Shown in pieces: positions 8,558-19,700 of a DNA stretch of 64,000 nt. The position numbers were made by a program, and so were the translations under genes. A model generated the notes under the pieces. It worked only from the letters and a program-made list of their open reading frames with translations. It ran no database searches and had not been told where the DNA came from. The stretch's first letter is position 1, and each line of letters opens with the position of its first letter. The DNA is from Pararge aegeria (Eukaryota; Arthropoda; Insecta; Lepidoptera; Nymphalidae), in the NCBI RefSeq assembly GCF_905163445.1, contig NC_053197.1, positions 17,422,001-17,486,000 on the forward strand, read 5' to 3'.

Positions 8558-11130
8558 ACATGCCTGTTAGATGACGCTCACTCGGGTACTTTACTTATTG
8601 AATAGACTTCACACTGTCCCATAAGTTGGTACGCTACAATTTAAAGGCTACGGCAAACCGGTAATTTAAATATTATTGAAGGATTCATAAATTATAGTTA
8701 ATTATAGTTCTTTTGTAGCCCGGGAGTTGCGGAAACTGCCACAAATTACATTTGATCATATAGACGTGACAAGATTACTTAAGGACATATTGATTCTGCG
8801 AAGCGAACTGGATAAGTAAGAAGAATTATGTTACAACGTCCGACTTCGAGAACATGAGGATAGAGCTATTTCAGCAAAATAACATTAATAAGAAAAGAGG
8901 AGCATGCACGTCAAATAGTTTTACTATGTATGAAAGTGAGTCTATGGAATTAATGCAGAGTTGTAACAGTTTAGGAGAGGAACTGAATAATAATCAACAG
9001 CCAGCGGGGCTAATAACCGATGAGCACAATGAATTAAATTTTAAGGTTCGACAAGGACAAGTGCATTCTATATCTCCTTAACCTAGTTCACGCGTGAATA
9101 TTGATGTTGCTTGTACACCCCGCGCGTGTAATGAGAGGCCTTCCGTGGTTTATAATAAATAAGATACTTGTTATTGCTTTAGCTATGGATTTTTATCTGA
9201 ATTAAACGTTATTATTATTATTATTACATTCCATAAGGAATCCCGCTGTAACATATTAAATCAAAAGAAGCATATTTATTTATCCATACAAACGAATTCG
9301 AAGCACTCTTAAGTGTTTACTTATGACAACCCTATTGAAGATAAAAGACCGACACGCGCATAGTACCTTCTCTACGCGACGCGTACCTAATAAAGTGACA
9401 GGAGTCAGTCGATTTTAATTTAGCTGGCTGTATCGGACGTCTTTCAGTAATAACTATGACAGTGGTTTACTCAAAAACTATAAGATTTTCGGTTTCACAG
9501 ATAAATCCCAGAGACATTGCATAATGTACCTCTATAGCCGGTAAAGTATTATTTCGGTTTTCATTTACACGTTGTATATGTATAATACCTAAGTATGTTT
9601 GTAAGTGCATATCTGAGTACCTATGCTCCAGCGAAGCGCCTACACCACTGAGCCGAGATTGATGAATGAGATGTCAATATTGGATATTGTATAGCCGCAG
9701 GCGATACTCTGCGGAAATCCATTATATGTTATGAAAATTAAGCTTAATTTGCTATACTCCGCGAACAGCATTAACGATATTTACATCGAAGAAGTGAAGT
9801 TCTAATAGGTACTAACCTATATTTTTTTAATATGAAAATCAGTAAGCATTGCTTGGCATCAAGCAGGGCTGGCTCCCAACCAGGAACTCCTCAACGGCTA
9901 ACAGCACACACATAGTTAGTGCCACGATGACATTGCTGCCGCTCTCAGGGTTGGCTCCCGACGAGTGAATTATCCGGCAGCTACGAGCACAGCCACAAAA
10001 TTTTATATCATCATCTTCTTCTTCAGCCTGTTCATGGCACAGTGATGACCACAGGCCCATTCTGCCGTGACTGAGGGCATCGGATTAGAGAAATCGCGGC
10101 GCACGATGGAAGTGATATGTTTGGTTAGAGGGCACATAGACGAACAGAATATGAACGTTACCGAAATATTTAGAGGTAAACATGGACATACTCGTATGGC
10201 TATGAGGACAACAACAATCAGTAAAAATCAACTAATGACGTGTCTAGAGGTGTCAGATGTATTATAATAATCGTTTCCAGGTTAATTATTAAGTATTGCT
10301 GATTACCGTTTATTTGAGGAGATTACGTACACGACGTACCAACAGTTACAGGAGCACGGGGTAGCTGCTACTATGAGTAATTATTTATCTACTAAAGCGC
10401 ATCGCAATGAAACTCAGTCGACATGTCGCTATCGCGTCGCGTTGGTCACATTCTTCTTAGCTTGAAAACATTTCGTTAAGTTGTTAAGTATCGCACCTAG
10501 TTAGATATGTACCTACTTATTACCTACTTGTAAAAGGCTCAAATTACATTCACAGAATAGGGAATAGTATCTACTAGCGTACAGAAACTGCACGTCACGG
10601 TAACACAATATGCATTTGGATAGCTTTGGTAATAACCGGATCGATTAGTTCACGTGCGCCATCTTAGGCAAAGGTACGGCGGTTGTCGCCGCCAATTTCC
10701 TGGTTTTTTATTATTCATTAAAATATACCTTAAACATTTGCTCACTTTATTTTAAAAACAATTTTTTTAATTTTGTGTATAATATTTTTACACGTTAGTG
10801 TTCGCCTCTTTCAAGAGAATAAAGAAAAGCCCAGAAAATTTCTATAATTATTCTAAACCTACTTCTAGCAGTGAATTCCTCATATCAGTTCTGTATGTAC
10901 CTAATTATGTACGAAATTAGAAGAGTTTCTCTGCTGTATGTCAAATCAAATCTACACGAAATTGGCAAAACTAAACGGATGATATGGACCTTCCCATTCA
11001 AAAAAACCAAAATACCAGTATCTTTATTTCTAACCGAAAGCGCAAATCCAAATTACTCGTCTTTTCATCATCTAAAATTTAATTTAATTACTATACTTTA
11101 AGCACTATACTATATTTATTCTTTCTGAGG
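8558..11130. other. Intergenic sequence between the two genes, left part
   Basis: AT-rich with scattered short frames. A 75-codon frame at 8854-9081, with similar decayed coding just upstream (LKDILILRSELDK-like, then VRLREHEDRAIS-like), hints at an old coiled-coil protein or transposon ORF but is interrupted by stops. The region 9839-10060 reads as a 73-codon minus frame that I cannot assign. A short ATT microsatellite occurs at about 9210-9226. Nothing here is supported as a working gene. Confidence 0.45.
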
Positions 11131-11170
11131 TGGAACGAAGTTCGCCGGGTCGGCCAGTAATAAATAAAAA
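11130..11170 (+). mobile_element. Possible Helitron 3' terminus
   Basis: GGAACGAAGTTCGCCGGGTC followed by GGCCAGT resembles the GC-rich 3' end of Lep1-like Helitrons, which normally end CTAG|T. Here the end is mutated to CCAG and no matching 5' end is evident. Weak call. Confidence 0.35.
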
Positions 11171-11920
11171 GAGGTCAACTCTCTCCAATACTGTCAGCGC
11201 GGAGATCGGCAGTAACTTTTAATTATTTTATCAATTGTATTCAGTAAGAAGAGTAGACTATAGGTAGTCGTGTCAATGTAATTATTGGATGAAAAGATTC
11301 AAAGGCTTTGTTACCCCTAGATACATTTGCAGCCATGTGAATTGTACAACTATTTTATAGCTTCGTGATGAAGGCATAGCATACACATAATAGTATTCTA
11401 AATGTGACTCGAGCGTGATGCACCACGTACGTACTAACATCCGGACGACAAAAAAACGGACAATTCCTAATGGGGTCTGCTGGATGATGTGGAACATTAT
11501 TTGTCAGGAAAATAAAAAATCTGGTCTGGCGGCGCCACATTTGTATGGCAATAGTACAAACAAGTCACAGTACTCCACCGCTCAATTGTGTACTCAATCT
11601 GTAGGTACTAGTGTTATAAAGCTGGAGAGATCGTTTCGACTGGCTCAAATTGGAAAAATCATTCATTCATTCATCACGCTACTACAAATGGGAGCGGAGC
11701 ATTAATGCAAAAAAGGACAAAAATATTTCTTCTGAGCTTCCGATGCGTGCCATGCGTAAACGGTTAAAGTCACACCAAAATATTTTAACAAGGAATTGTT
11801 GCTCTTTTTTTAAGTTTAACTCATTCGGTTCTACTTTCCCCTTATCTATTTTTAATGAGGGGACGCCTGCTATTGCCAGACGGGTCATCGGTCCTCTGTA
11901 AGGACCATTCCACCCTATTC
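11170..11920. other. Intergenic sequence, nothing recognised
   Basis: Several overlapping short frames occur on both strands (about 60-96 codons) without motifs. None is distinguishable from chance. Confidence 0.45.
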
Positions 11921-11921
11921 A

Positions 11922-12152
11922 TCAAGTTGGAGACACAGGTGTACTGGTGTTTCGGCAGCGTCCTCCCTGAAACCTACCAATCTCTTTGGTGAACCTCACG
12001 ATATCCCCTATAGAGAGGTTTGCCAGGTCTTCTTCACTCATTCTATCCTTACCTTGTAGTTCCCATCTTACCAGCGCGTACATGGGGCACTCAGCTTTGA
12101 AGTGAAAACTGGTTTCCATCTCACCACACTCAGGGCAGGATGGGTCTTCTAA
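11922..12152 (-). pseudogene. LINE ORF2 C-terminal fragment with a zinc-knuckle motif
   Basis: The minus-strand product reads EDPSCPECGEMETSFHF, KAECPMYALVRWELQG and then SEEDLANLSIGDIVRF. CPxCG, then a spaced His, then ECP is the CCHC motif that follows the RNase H/RT region in R1/I-group non-LTR retrotransposons. Only the C-terminal ~75 residues remain, with no RT motifs, so this is a 5'-truncated dead copy. Confidence 0.6.
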
Positions 12153-12344
12153 AATTCACATACACATAGTTTCCCCTTACATGTGCTGTACTTATAATAC
12201 GGCGTCACCGCTACACCCGCGGTCCCCTCCCGTCCCACGCTAACGACGTCACCGCCGACGCTGTGCCCCGCCTGCCCCGACTCATTGAATAAAAAGTATC
12301 ATCGCTACCAACATCGATATGAATCCAACAAGTAAACTGTTAGT

Positions 12345-12515
12345 AAAGGAGAGCATAAAGACGTGCCGCCAAGCGCCTTACCTAGAAGCCGATTAGAGGT
12401 ATGGGTGCCTACCCCTCACAGGCTAGCCCGCTTGCATCTTACGACTGCAATATCACATACCACCGAGACAGACTACAGTTGAGGGCTAACTTGGATCGAA
12501 ATAAAAAAACTTCAT
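12345..12515 (+). mobile_element. Lepidopteran SINE-like fragment with A-rich tail
   Basis: The order GGTATGGGTGCCTACCCCTC, CAGGCTAGCCCGCTT, CATCTTACGACTGCA, CACATACCACC and GAGGGCTAACTTG, then an A-rich tail (GAAATAAAAAAA), matches a short interspersed repeat I have seen repeatedly in moth and butterfly genomes. There is no coding capacity. The family name is left open. Confidence 0.5.
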
Positions 12516-12557
12516 GTAATCACTGATTTGAACAAGTAGGTTTCATACATTTTTCAA

Positions 12558-12840
12558 TTAAAATTTTCTTTATTCATGTAGGCCTATCACAGACACTTAT
12601 GAAGCGTTCATGCATACCCAGTGGCGAGCATATAGCTTTTGAGCAGGGTATGCAAAAGCAGGAAAGCAGCAGGTTAACATCGACAAATCTTCATACTATA
12701 TGAGTAATATCAAAAAAAATGTGTCGCCCATACCTATATGTTTACATAATTGTAAAGGGTACAATTATGTACCCTTATGTATTAATTATGTAAACATATA
12801 GATCTCGCCACCCTACATATATATGTAGGGTGGGGGGATA
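12558..12840. mobile_element. LINE 3' fragment (minus) next to a hAT-like MITE end
   Basis: 12558-12615, on the minus strand, reads ACTTATGAAGCGTTCA-like sequence, ATAGGCCTACATGAATAAAG and a T/A-rich end, another LINE 3' terminus. From 12617 CAGTGGCGAGCATA resembles the hAT-type end seen at 1799. An internal inverted repeat follows: TATATGTTTACATAATT at about 12737 with its complement at about 12782-12798. No matching right terminus is visible, so the MITE is partial. Confidence 0.4.
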
Positions 12841-13198
12841 ACTTTATGAGGGTTCCAAACGCGCCCTGGTCTAAGAAGGGCCCAGAACAAACTTACCCGG
12901 TTAAATTTTTAATGGTAAGATTATGTAAGTTAATAAATTATAATTATTGTATGAGTTTATTTATTTCATCCGAACTAAATATTTGGTACTTCTAAGTTCT
13001 AATTATGGCGTTGTTGTTGATACACAATGTTGATAAGTACCTTCAAGAATTGATGTTGTATCATGAAGTGCCGCGGTCCCGTTTTCCGTGTCTTTGTTAT
13101 CGGGGGCGGTGGGATTCAAATAAAAATAAATCCCATCCGTGGACTTTAATGTCGAGTGGTGACCATTACTTTAGTACTGCACTCTTATAGAATAGTGA

Positions 13199-13462
13199 TC
13201 CTACTAATATTATAAATGTGAAAGTGTGGATGTTTGTTACTCAATCACACAAAAATGGCTGAATGGATTTGGATGAAATTTGGCATGTTTTGAGCCTTCG
13301 ACATGGAAAAGGACAAGGATCCAGATTTCTTAAGTAGTTTCCGAGGGAAAATTAAAAATTGTTTAAGAGTAGACAGAAATTTAGAGCGACGTAGAGCGAA
13401 ACTTTAGAGCCAATTCTGAATTCCACGCAGTGTGTGAATTCCAAGTCGCGGGCAGAAGCTAG
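13199..13462 (+). mobile_element. Short Lep1-like Helitron
   Basis: Begins TCCTACTAATATTATAAATG, contains GTGTGGATGTTTGTTACTC and GGATTTGGATGAAATTTGG, and ends GTCGCGGGCAGAAGCTAG. A 5' TC and a 3' CTAG, without terminal inverted repeats or target duplication, are the marks of Helitrons. At 264 bp it is a non-autonomous copy. Confidence 0.7.
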
Positions 13463-13986
13463 CATAATATAATTGGTAACGCTTACTTATCATTACTTAA
13501 ATTATTGGCGAGGCGTTAAGCGAGGTCCAGCCATTTTCAGCGACTTCAAACCGAAGAAATGGGACCATTTCGGAAGAAATCCCTTTCGAAAAAAAACTAA
13601 TTTTGGAAATCAAATAAAAATAAACAACCGAATCGATAAACTCCTCCTTCTCGAAGGAAGTCTGTTGCAAAGGACGTGTGTGGCAGGTTTTAAAAATTCC
13701 ACCCATTCCAATTTAAGTTGCTGTTTATGTTGGCAATTAAAATGGTAAAGCGCTGCCAGTTTCCGGAGGTACCAACAATTCAACCCCACCGGGATAGGCC
13801 GCGATGAATAAAGTTTCATGTGTTAGAACGCGCTCACTGTTACTACCAGTCAGATTGATATTGTTCGTTCTCAATTTGATAACTTGAATGTTCACATCGC
13901 GTGAAATGGACATCCGTGCTACTTGTTAGGGAGCTAGGGGCGGCCACTTTACTTGATGTTTTTAGAAGGCGCTAGTAGCTGCTTCT
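13463..13986. other. Intergenic sequence, nothing recognised
   Basis: Overlapping frames on both strands (about 70-90 codons at 13473-13819) show no motif and are mutually exclusive. No repeat family recognised. Confidence 0.4.
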
Positions 13987-15035
13987 TCTATACTTTATAT
14001 TATGAAGAGTTAAAGTTTGTGAATTTGTGACACTGTCGGGGTCATCTCGGATCTACTGAAACGATTTTGAATTCTTTCACCAATATAATGCCAAATATTT
14101 GTCAGTGACTCGAATTAACTTTTCGTGGTAGTCGGATTTGCAAAGTAAGTTGGAGAAAAAACGGTCGAACGAAAAAGTTTCTTACGAACGCTGTCTTAAC
14201 TTATGCTTGTTGTAGAGCTTGACGGAATATGTGTAACTTTTATATTTAGGTAACGAAAAAAAGTAGTTATTAATATTAATATATATTTATTTTTAATCGT
14301 TAGGACATGTTAATTGGTCTTATTAACAAAAATTTAGAATTCTTAGGTAATCAGGTATACGTTACAAGTTTCTACTACAAAAGACTTTTCCTTTTTACTG
14401 CATATAATTTGGACGAATAGTTAAAGAGATAATACGACATAGGTAGGTATGAAACTCCACACCAGACGTTGTTAACAATTATTTATTGTAAAGTGAACAT
14501 TGCCGAATATCTGTTTGAGATTGAAGAAATTATAAATCACACCATACAGATTCTCCCGCTTTTCGCGGAGTATAGCAATACTTATAACCTTTATTGTGTA
14601 TTATGTATTGAAAACATAACCCTCCTTTTGGAAGTCAGGAAATGATAGCACTCAGCACTAAGCGAACCACATTCATAATCTCAACATGAGTAAAAGTGTT
14701 TAACGCCTTATGAAGTGGGCACGGCTCAGCTATTATATTATAAAGCTTTTAAATTTGTTTGGTTAAACGCGCTAATCTCAGGGACTGCTGTTTCGAATTG
14801 TTTTTTTTTTATGATACCTACTACCAGCATCGGCCTACGTCTATATAACATCGCGCTACGACCAATATCTTTTTGAGAGACTGAAACGGTAAAAGTTACG
14901 CCAAAACGACGGAATTATTTAGTAAGCATATCGGAATTGTTTCCCTAAAGTTTTAAAAAACAGTCCGTGACAAGATACACAATTTTTTTTTAAAAGTTGA
15001 CTTTCTATGTGGACGAAGTCACGAGGGTCCGCTAG
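13987..15035 (+). mobile_element. Longer Lep1-like Helitron, about 1.05 kb
   Basis: Begins TCTATACTTTATATTATGAA with GAGTTAAAGTTTGTG, continues with GTCATCTCGGATCTACTGAA and CATCGCGCTACGACCAAT, and ends GGACGAAGTCACGAGGGTCC then GCTAG, followed by T. These blocks are familiar from long non-autonomous Lep1-type Helitrons. No Rep/helicase coding remains. Confidence 0.6.
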
Positions 15036-15279
15036 TAACAAATATAATAATTTATTTAGCTTAGTTTATAGCTTTAATGGTGCAAGAATCGTTACAATCG
15101 GTTCATAATTTGGAATGTATCCATTTGCAAACAAATATTTTCCTCTCCTATATAGAAGTGTAGAGATATGCCGGGTCCCCGAGCGTGCGTCCACTGGTAG
15201 TAGAAGACAAAACTTCGTAATGCTGTCATTTTTCAATTATTAAGGGGATGACTGAAGTCCCATAAATAAGCTTAGGCGG

Positions 15280-16110
15280 CGCTCGATGACAATGAACGTG
15301 TCGCTACTAGGTGGTGCAGGGCGAGGGGTACGGGCGACGCGTGTGCGCGGACTGCGCAGCAGGAGCCGCGCAGCTCGGGGCGCGGGGCGGGCGGCGCGGG
15401 GCGGGCGGGGCGGAGGGCGCGGGGCGCAGCATGAATGGAGCGGTGACGCGCGGGATCGATACGCGCGCGGCGCGCGGCGGCGGCGGTCGCGCGGGACCCA
15501 GGGCGCGCGCGCCCGCCGCCCGCCCGCACTGCGCCGGCGGGGGCGGGCGGCGCTCAGTCGCGCCCGGCCGCGGCCCTCAGCAGCCGCCCGCCCCATGCCG
15601 CGCCCGCGCCGCCGCTAGCGCGGCCGCCCTCAGCCGCCCAGCCGCGGGCAGGACCCTCGCAGCCCGAGCCGTGCGGCGCACCGGCGCGAGGTCGACCGAC
15701 CTACTCGCTACCGCTTTAAAAATATCGATCCCGTGTTTACAGGCGGCCGCCGCCCGCGAGCCGCCGCCCGCGCCGCCGGCCCCGCGCCGGGCCCCGCCGG
15801 CGGCCGCGCGACGCCCCGCTCTGTGCACTCGTTATTTCTGTTTTCCGGGAACTGGTGTAAGCGAATGGACGACTTTGGCGCTAGTGTCATTGGATGTGTT
15901 AAGAATAAGTCAGCGAACGCTTCGCTCTCGCGCCCGCGCCCGGGGCATGGTGCCGGGCGCAGGGCAGTAGCGCGCGCCCGGGCTGCGGCCGCATGCCCCC
16001 GGCCTAGGCCTCGCAGGTGAATGCTCGATGTGTGTACGTGTCGCCCCCGCACGTGCCCGCCGGGCTCCCGCGCGTAACCGCGCAGGGCTCGGCGGGACGG
16101 CGAAAGCGGC
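15280..16110 (+). promoter_or_regulatory. GC-rich island, likely promoter and untranslated first exon of the RGS gene
   Basis: Base composition jumps from AT-rich to extreme GC for about 750 bp, then declines. Long open frames occur in nearly every phase here, as expected of GC-rich DNA, and none has recognisable domains. A good donor (TCGCAG|GTGAAT, boundary 16016/16017) at its 3' side would let a 5'-UTR exon splice to the coding exon at 16774. This is an inference from composition and splice motifs; no TATA or initiator is singled out. Confidence 0.45.
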
Positions 16111-16773
16111 CGGCCGATATAAAACGTAAACATCCTGCTCGGATGCGACCATTGGAAACACTATAGGTGCAAACCGTCGCTTGCACGTCACGTTACACAG
16201 AGAAGGCCTCGTGGTCCGTCGGTGTACATGGCGTTCTATATTCATATACTTACGGAAATCGAAGGCGATTTTAACGAATAGGTACATAGCGTTCTCACTA
16301 GCAAGGACACATGCGTACGTTATGCGTAAATACGTGCGATGCCCACAGCGAGCTCGGTCCCAGTACGTGGCGGGTCATACCCTCGCAACTTGTTGCAGAG
16401 GTGGAGGCAACTGTTGAAACGGGGCCATCGTAACTCGCACACAAACACTGCGTGCCCCATCCGGCTGCAAACGAGGCTAAGCGATCGATAGCAGCGACCG
16501 ATCGCACGTGAGCGAACGGCAGTTTTAAAGAGAAAAACAAAGTAGATTGTCACATATTAAATTTGTGTAAACAGAAAATATTTGTACATCAGTCACGATC
16601 ATCGGAATGTGTGTCAGTCGAGCTGGCCCAGCGCAGCAATACGCTCCGGGCGCAGCACTGGCTTTCAGCCGGCCCCTTTATGTTTATCATCGCGAATCAT
16701 CGCTTTGAAGCGATGGGCGCTGCGCTCAGCGTGCAATCGATCGTTGCGGATCCTCAGACGCGCGCTGTTGCAG
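16111..16773 (+). other. Probable 5' intron of the RGS gene
   Basis: Intermediate GC sequence ending in GCGCTGTTGCAG immediately before the ATG at 16774. The pyrimidine tract is weak, so the exon could instead begin further upstream; the frame is open back to about 16582. Confidence 0.4.
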
Positions 16774-19700
16774 ATGTGCAGCCTGGCAGCGCTGGCGCGC
16801 GGCTGCCGGCCCGCCGCCAAGCCGTGCTGCCTGTGCTGGTGCTGCTGCTGCTCCTGCTCCTGGTGAGCCCGCCCCGCCGCGCCCGTGCCGCGCCCGTGCC
16901 GCGCCTGTGCCGCGCCCGTGCCGCGCCCGTGCCGCACAGCGCATGCAGTTCATTTCTCCCACCAGCGAAAGATACAACCTTTCAAAGCGTTTTTGATATT
17001 TGGATCCTGTCAGTACTCCCTATCTGTCACCCTTCACCTGAACTTGTCAGCTACTTCGCATTAAGCCACAGTCGAAGCCACAATCTTCCCAATGGAATGG
17101 AATGTATGTAGGTCTATTGGCAAAGCGGGAAAACCAGTGATCCCAATTATCTCATCGAATAACCAGCAATGAGTTGCCCCAACATATTTGAAAAGCTTCA
17201 TTTTCATATTCTAAAATAGTTTCTTATTTACCTATAATAAAAAACATCAGACAAAAATCGATAATAACTATGAGTTAATAGAGGTTTGTGTAAATATTAC
17301 ATAAAATAATAAAAAAAATATGACAGTCAGATTCATGAATAAGATTGTGCAAAAAAAAGAATAGCCTACTCCATTATACATATGTATAACAGATTATAAA
17401 GTCCACATACATGAGATAGAGTCGGTACGATGATCTATTTTAAAGCACTCTACGTAAATATAAACAAAACCCTTATGAAAACGATTATAAAACTTATAAT
17501 TTGCAAAATAAAGAGCGTCGTAAAACAGTGTGACACTTTATTACCAAAATTGTTCATCACTGTTCCAGACTATATAATAGATCAAAAACTTGCAATGTTG
17601 TCAGTAGATTCGCTTTACAACTTTAACACTGTCAAACAGTTTTTTGAATAAGTACTCTTAATAAAAATAAAATGGGGTTAAAGCTATATGTATGTTCGCC
17701 TTTTCGAGTGATATCCACCAAACTTGCTATATCTGGAAGAGATCGCTATATAGCGATAAGGCCGCCAAATTGTACGCTCTACCTTATTGTGCTATTGTAT
17801 TTGTATCTCTGTTTTTCTCTGTGGTGTACAATAAAAGTGTATTAATTAATTAATTAATTCGTTATTTAGGCTTACCGTACTGTACCTTAACTACCTGTTG
17901 GGTATGGCAGTAACCGATATTAAACTCCCCATCATAAACATATACATACCTCTAATGTGTAAGCTCCAAGTAGAATATTTGAGACAATGTTTATAAACTC
18001 ATTAAGCCTAAAAAAAATATTTTTTATATTTTAGTGAAACATATTATTTTATTTTATTTTATGTATTATTTTATTTTATTTATTTGGAAAACAAACAGCT
18101 AACATTTTATATAGTTACAAAATTAGATAAGATAATTCCAATGAGCCAGTTAAGTTTCCACAAATTTGTAGGTACATATTTAGTAGGCCCATTTCCCGAT
18201 CGGCTAGATGTGCTTATTGTAGCTCGCGCTCAACAGTCAGGTAAGGTTTGCTGCCGAAAGCAGGACACGACTAAGACACATTTCCTGATTTCGGATGCAA
18301 ACCTCTCGTACTTATAAAAGAATATATCAATATGTTTGTATTTATTGTTATATCTATCGCATTACCTTTAGAGAGGTTCTGGTATCCTATATTTGATTTT
18401 GTTTAATAAATAAGGACAATCGATTATACCATTAACTAATTTTTACAAAAAAATGTGATCTTTTTGTTCGCGACTTAATTCTAAGGAAGTTAAGCTGTAA
18501 TTCTTGGAACCAAATTTTTTAATGATGCACTTCAGAATTTTGCGCTGGACGCCCTCAATAATATCTTTGTAATTTTGTAAGCTAAATTCTTATTAATATT
18601 ATGAGCTGGAGGCGAATTTTCAATTTTCCGGTAATATTTACACAAAACCATAATTATACCTGTTTAATTAATTTTATAATTTTGATGGTTTTTTCTCAGA
18701 TCGGAACTATTTAATTTGTTACATCCGTAATATTTCACTCTCATCCGATTTCCATATCGCGCATAAAGAAGTATCGCAACAATCAAATGTTTTGAAAGGT
18801 TGTCAGTTGCATATCCACCACGCTCATTAATCTGGTAACCCCATTTTAAAAGTTGAAATTTAAATTAATCTCTTTAATGTTTTTTTCATTCGCAATCAAA
18901 TTGAACAAGCCCAATCAACTATCGTGCGCGAGTCGATACCATATTTTATAATGACATCATAAGGGTTTTGACAGAAGGATAAAGTTGTTTTACTAATTAA
19001 CTTTAATTATGTTTTGTTTTGTTGTTATCATTTCGGTAAAGAAACCTTATAAGAACCGCCAAATTCGGTACCAATTGTTTCCGATTTATGTTATGAAAAC
19101 TAAGGATAATTTTATCCTACTGTTAACAGTTTGAAATTATGTTCTAAAGCATTGCAGTAAATTCACTTGTTTGTGTTGCAGGGCCAAGTGGTGAGTGCAG
19201 GCGACGCGCGGACGCGGTGCGGCCGCGCGCACGCAAACGACGCTGCGTCCACGCGTTTGTCGCCGCCGACTCGAGCCCGCCCCGACCGGCCACGCGCTTG
19301 CGATTGCTTGGACGACGCAGTGGGCGGCTGTGGCCGCGACAAACTATTTGTATTGCAAGTCGTCTCCACTCGAGCATTTCGCTTGGCGGGCACGCGCCGT
19401 GATCGCCAATCGAAGCTAGCAAGCGCGCGGGCCGGTCGGCGATGCGCTTCAAACTTCTGGATCGGATCGGTGGCGGCAAGCGCGGCATGTACGAGTTCCG
19501 ATATAAGGAAAAGTGGTTTTTTAACTCAGAACTCAACACCTCAGACACGGTAGAACAAAGCAAGACAACTGACGTATTTTCGATGCCCTTACGACTGTGC
19601 TGACTAGGAACAGTTGCTAAAACTTGATCAAAATTACAAACCGACTGCATGCCCGCTGCATGGGACCACGCAGAACAACGCGTGGTGCGCGCTGAACGCT

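Noticed and set aside
15240..16133. Long frames in several phases of the GC island before the RGS gene.
   Set aside because: Low-complexity Arg/Ala/Pro products without domains, overlapping on both strands; GC-rich DNA lacks stops.
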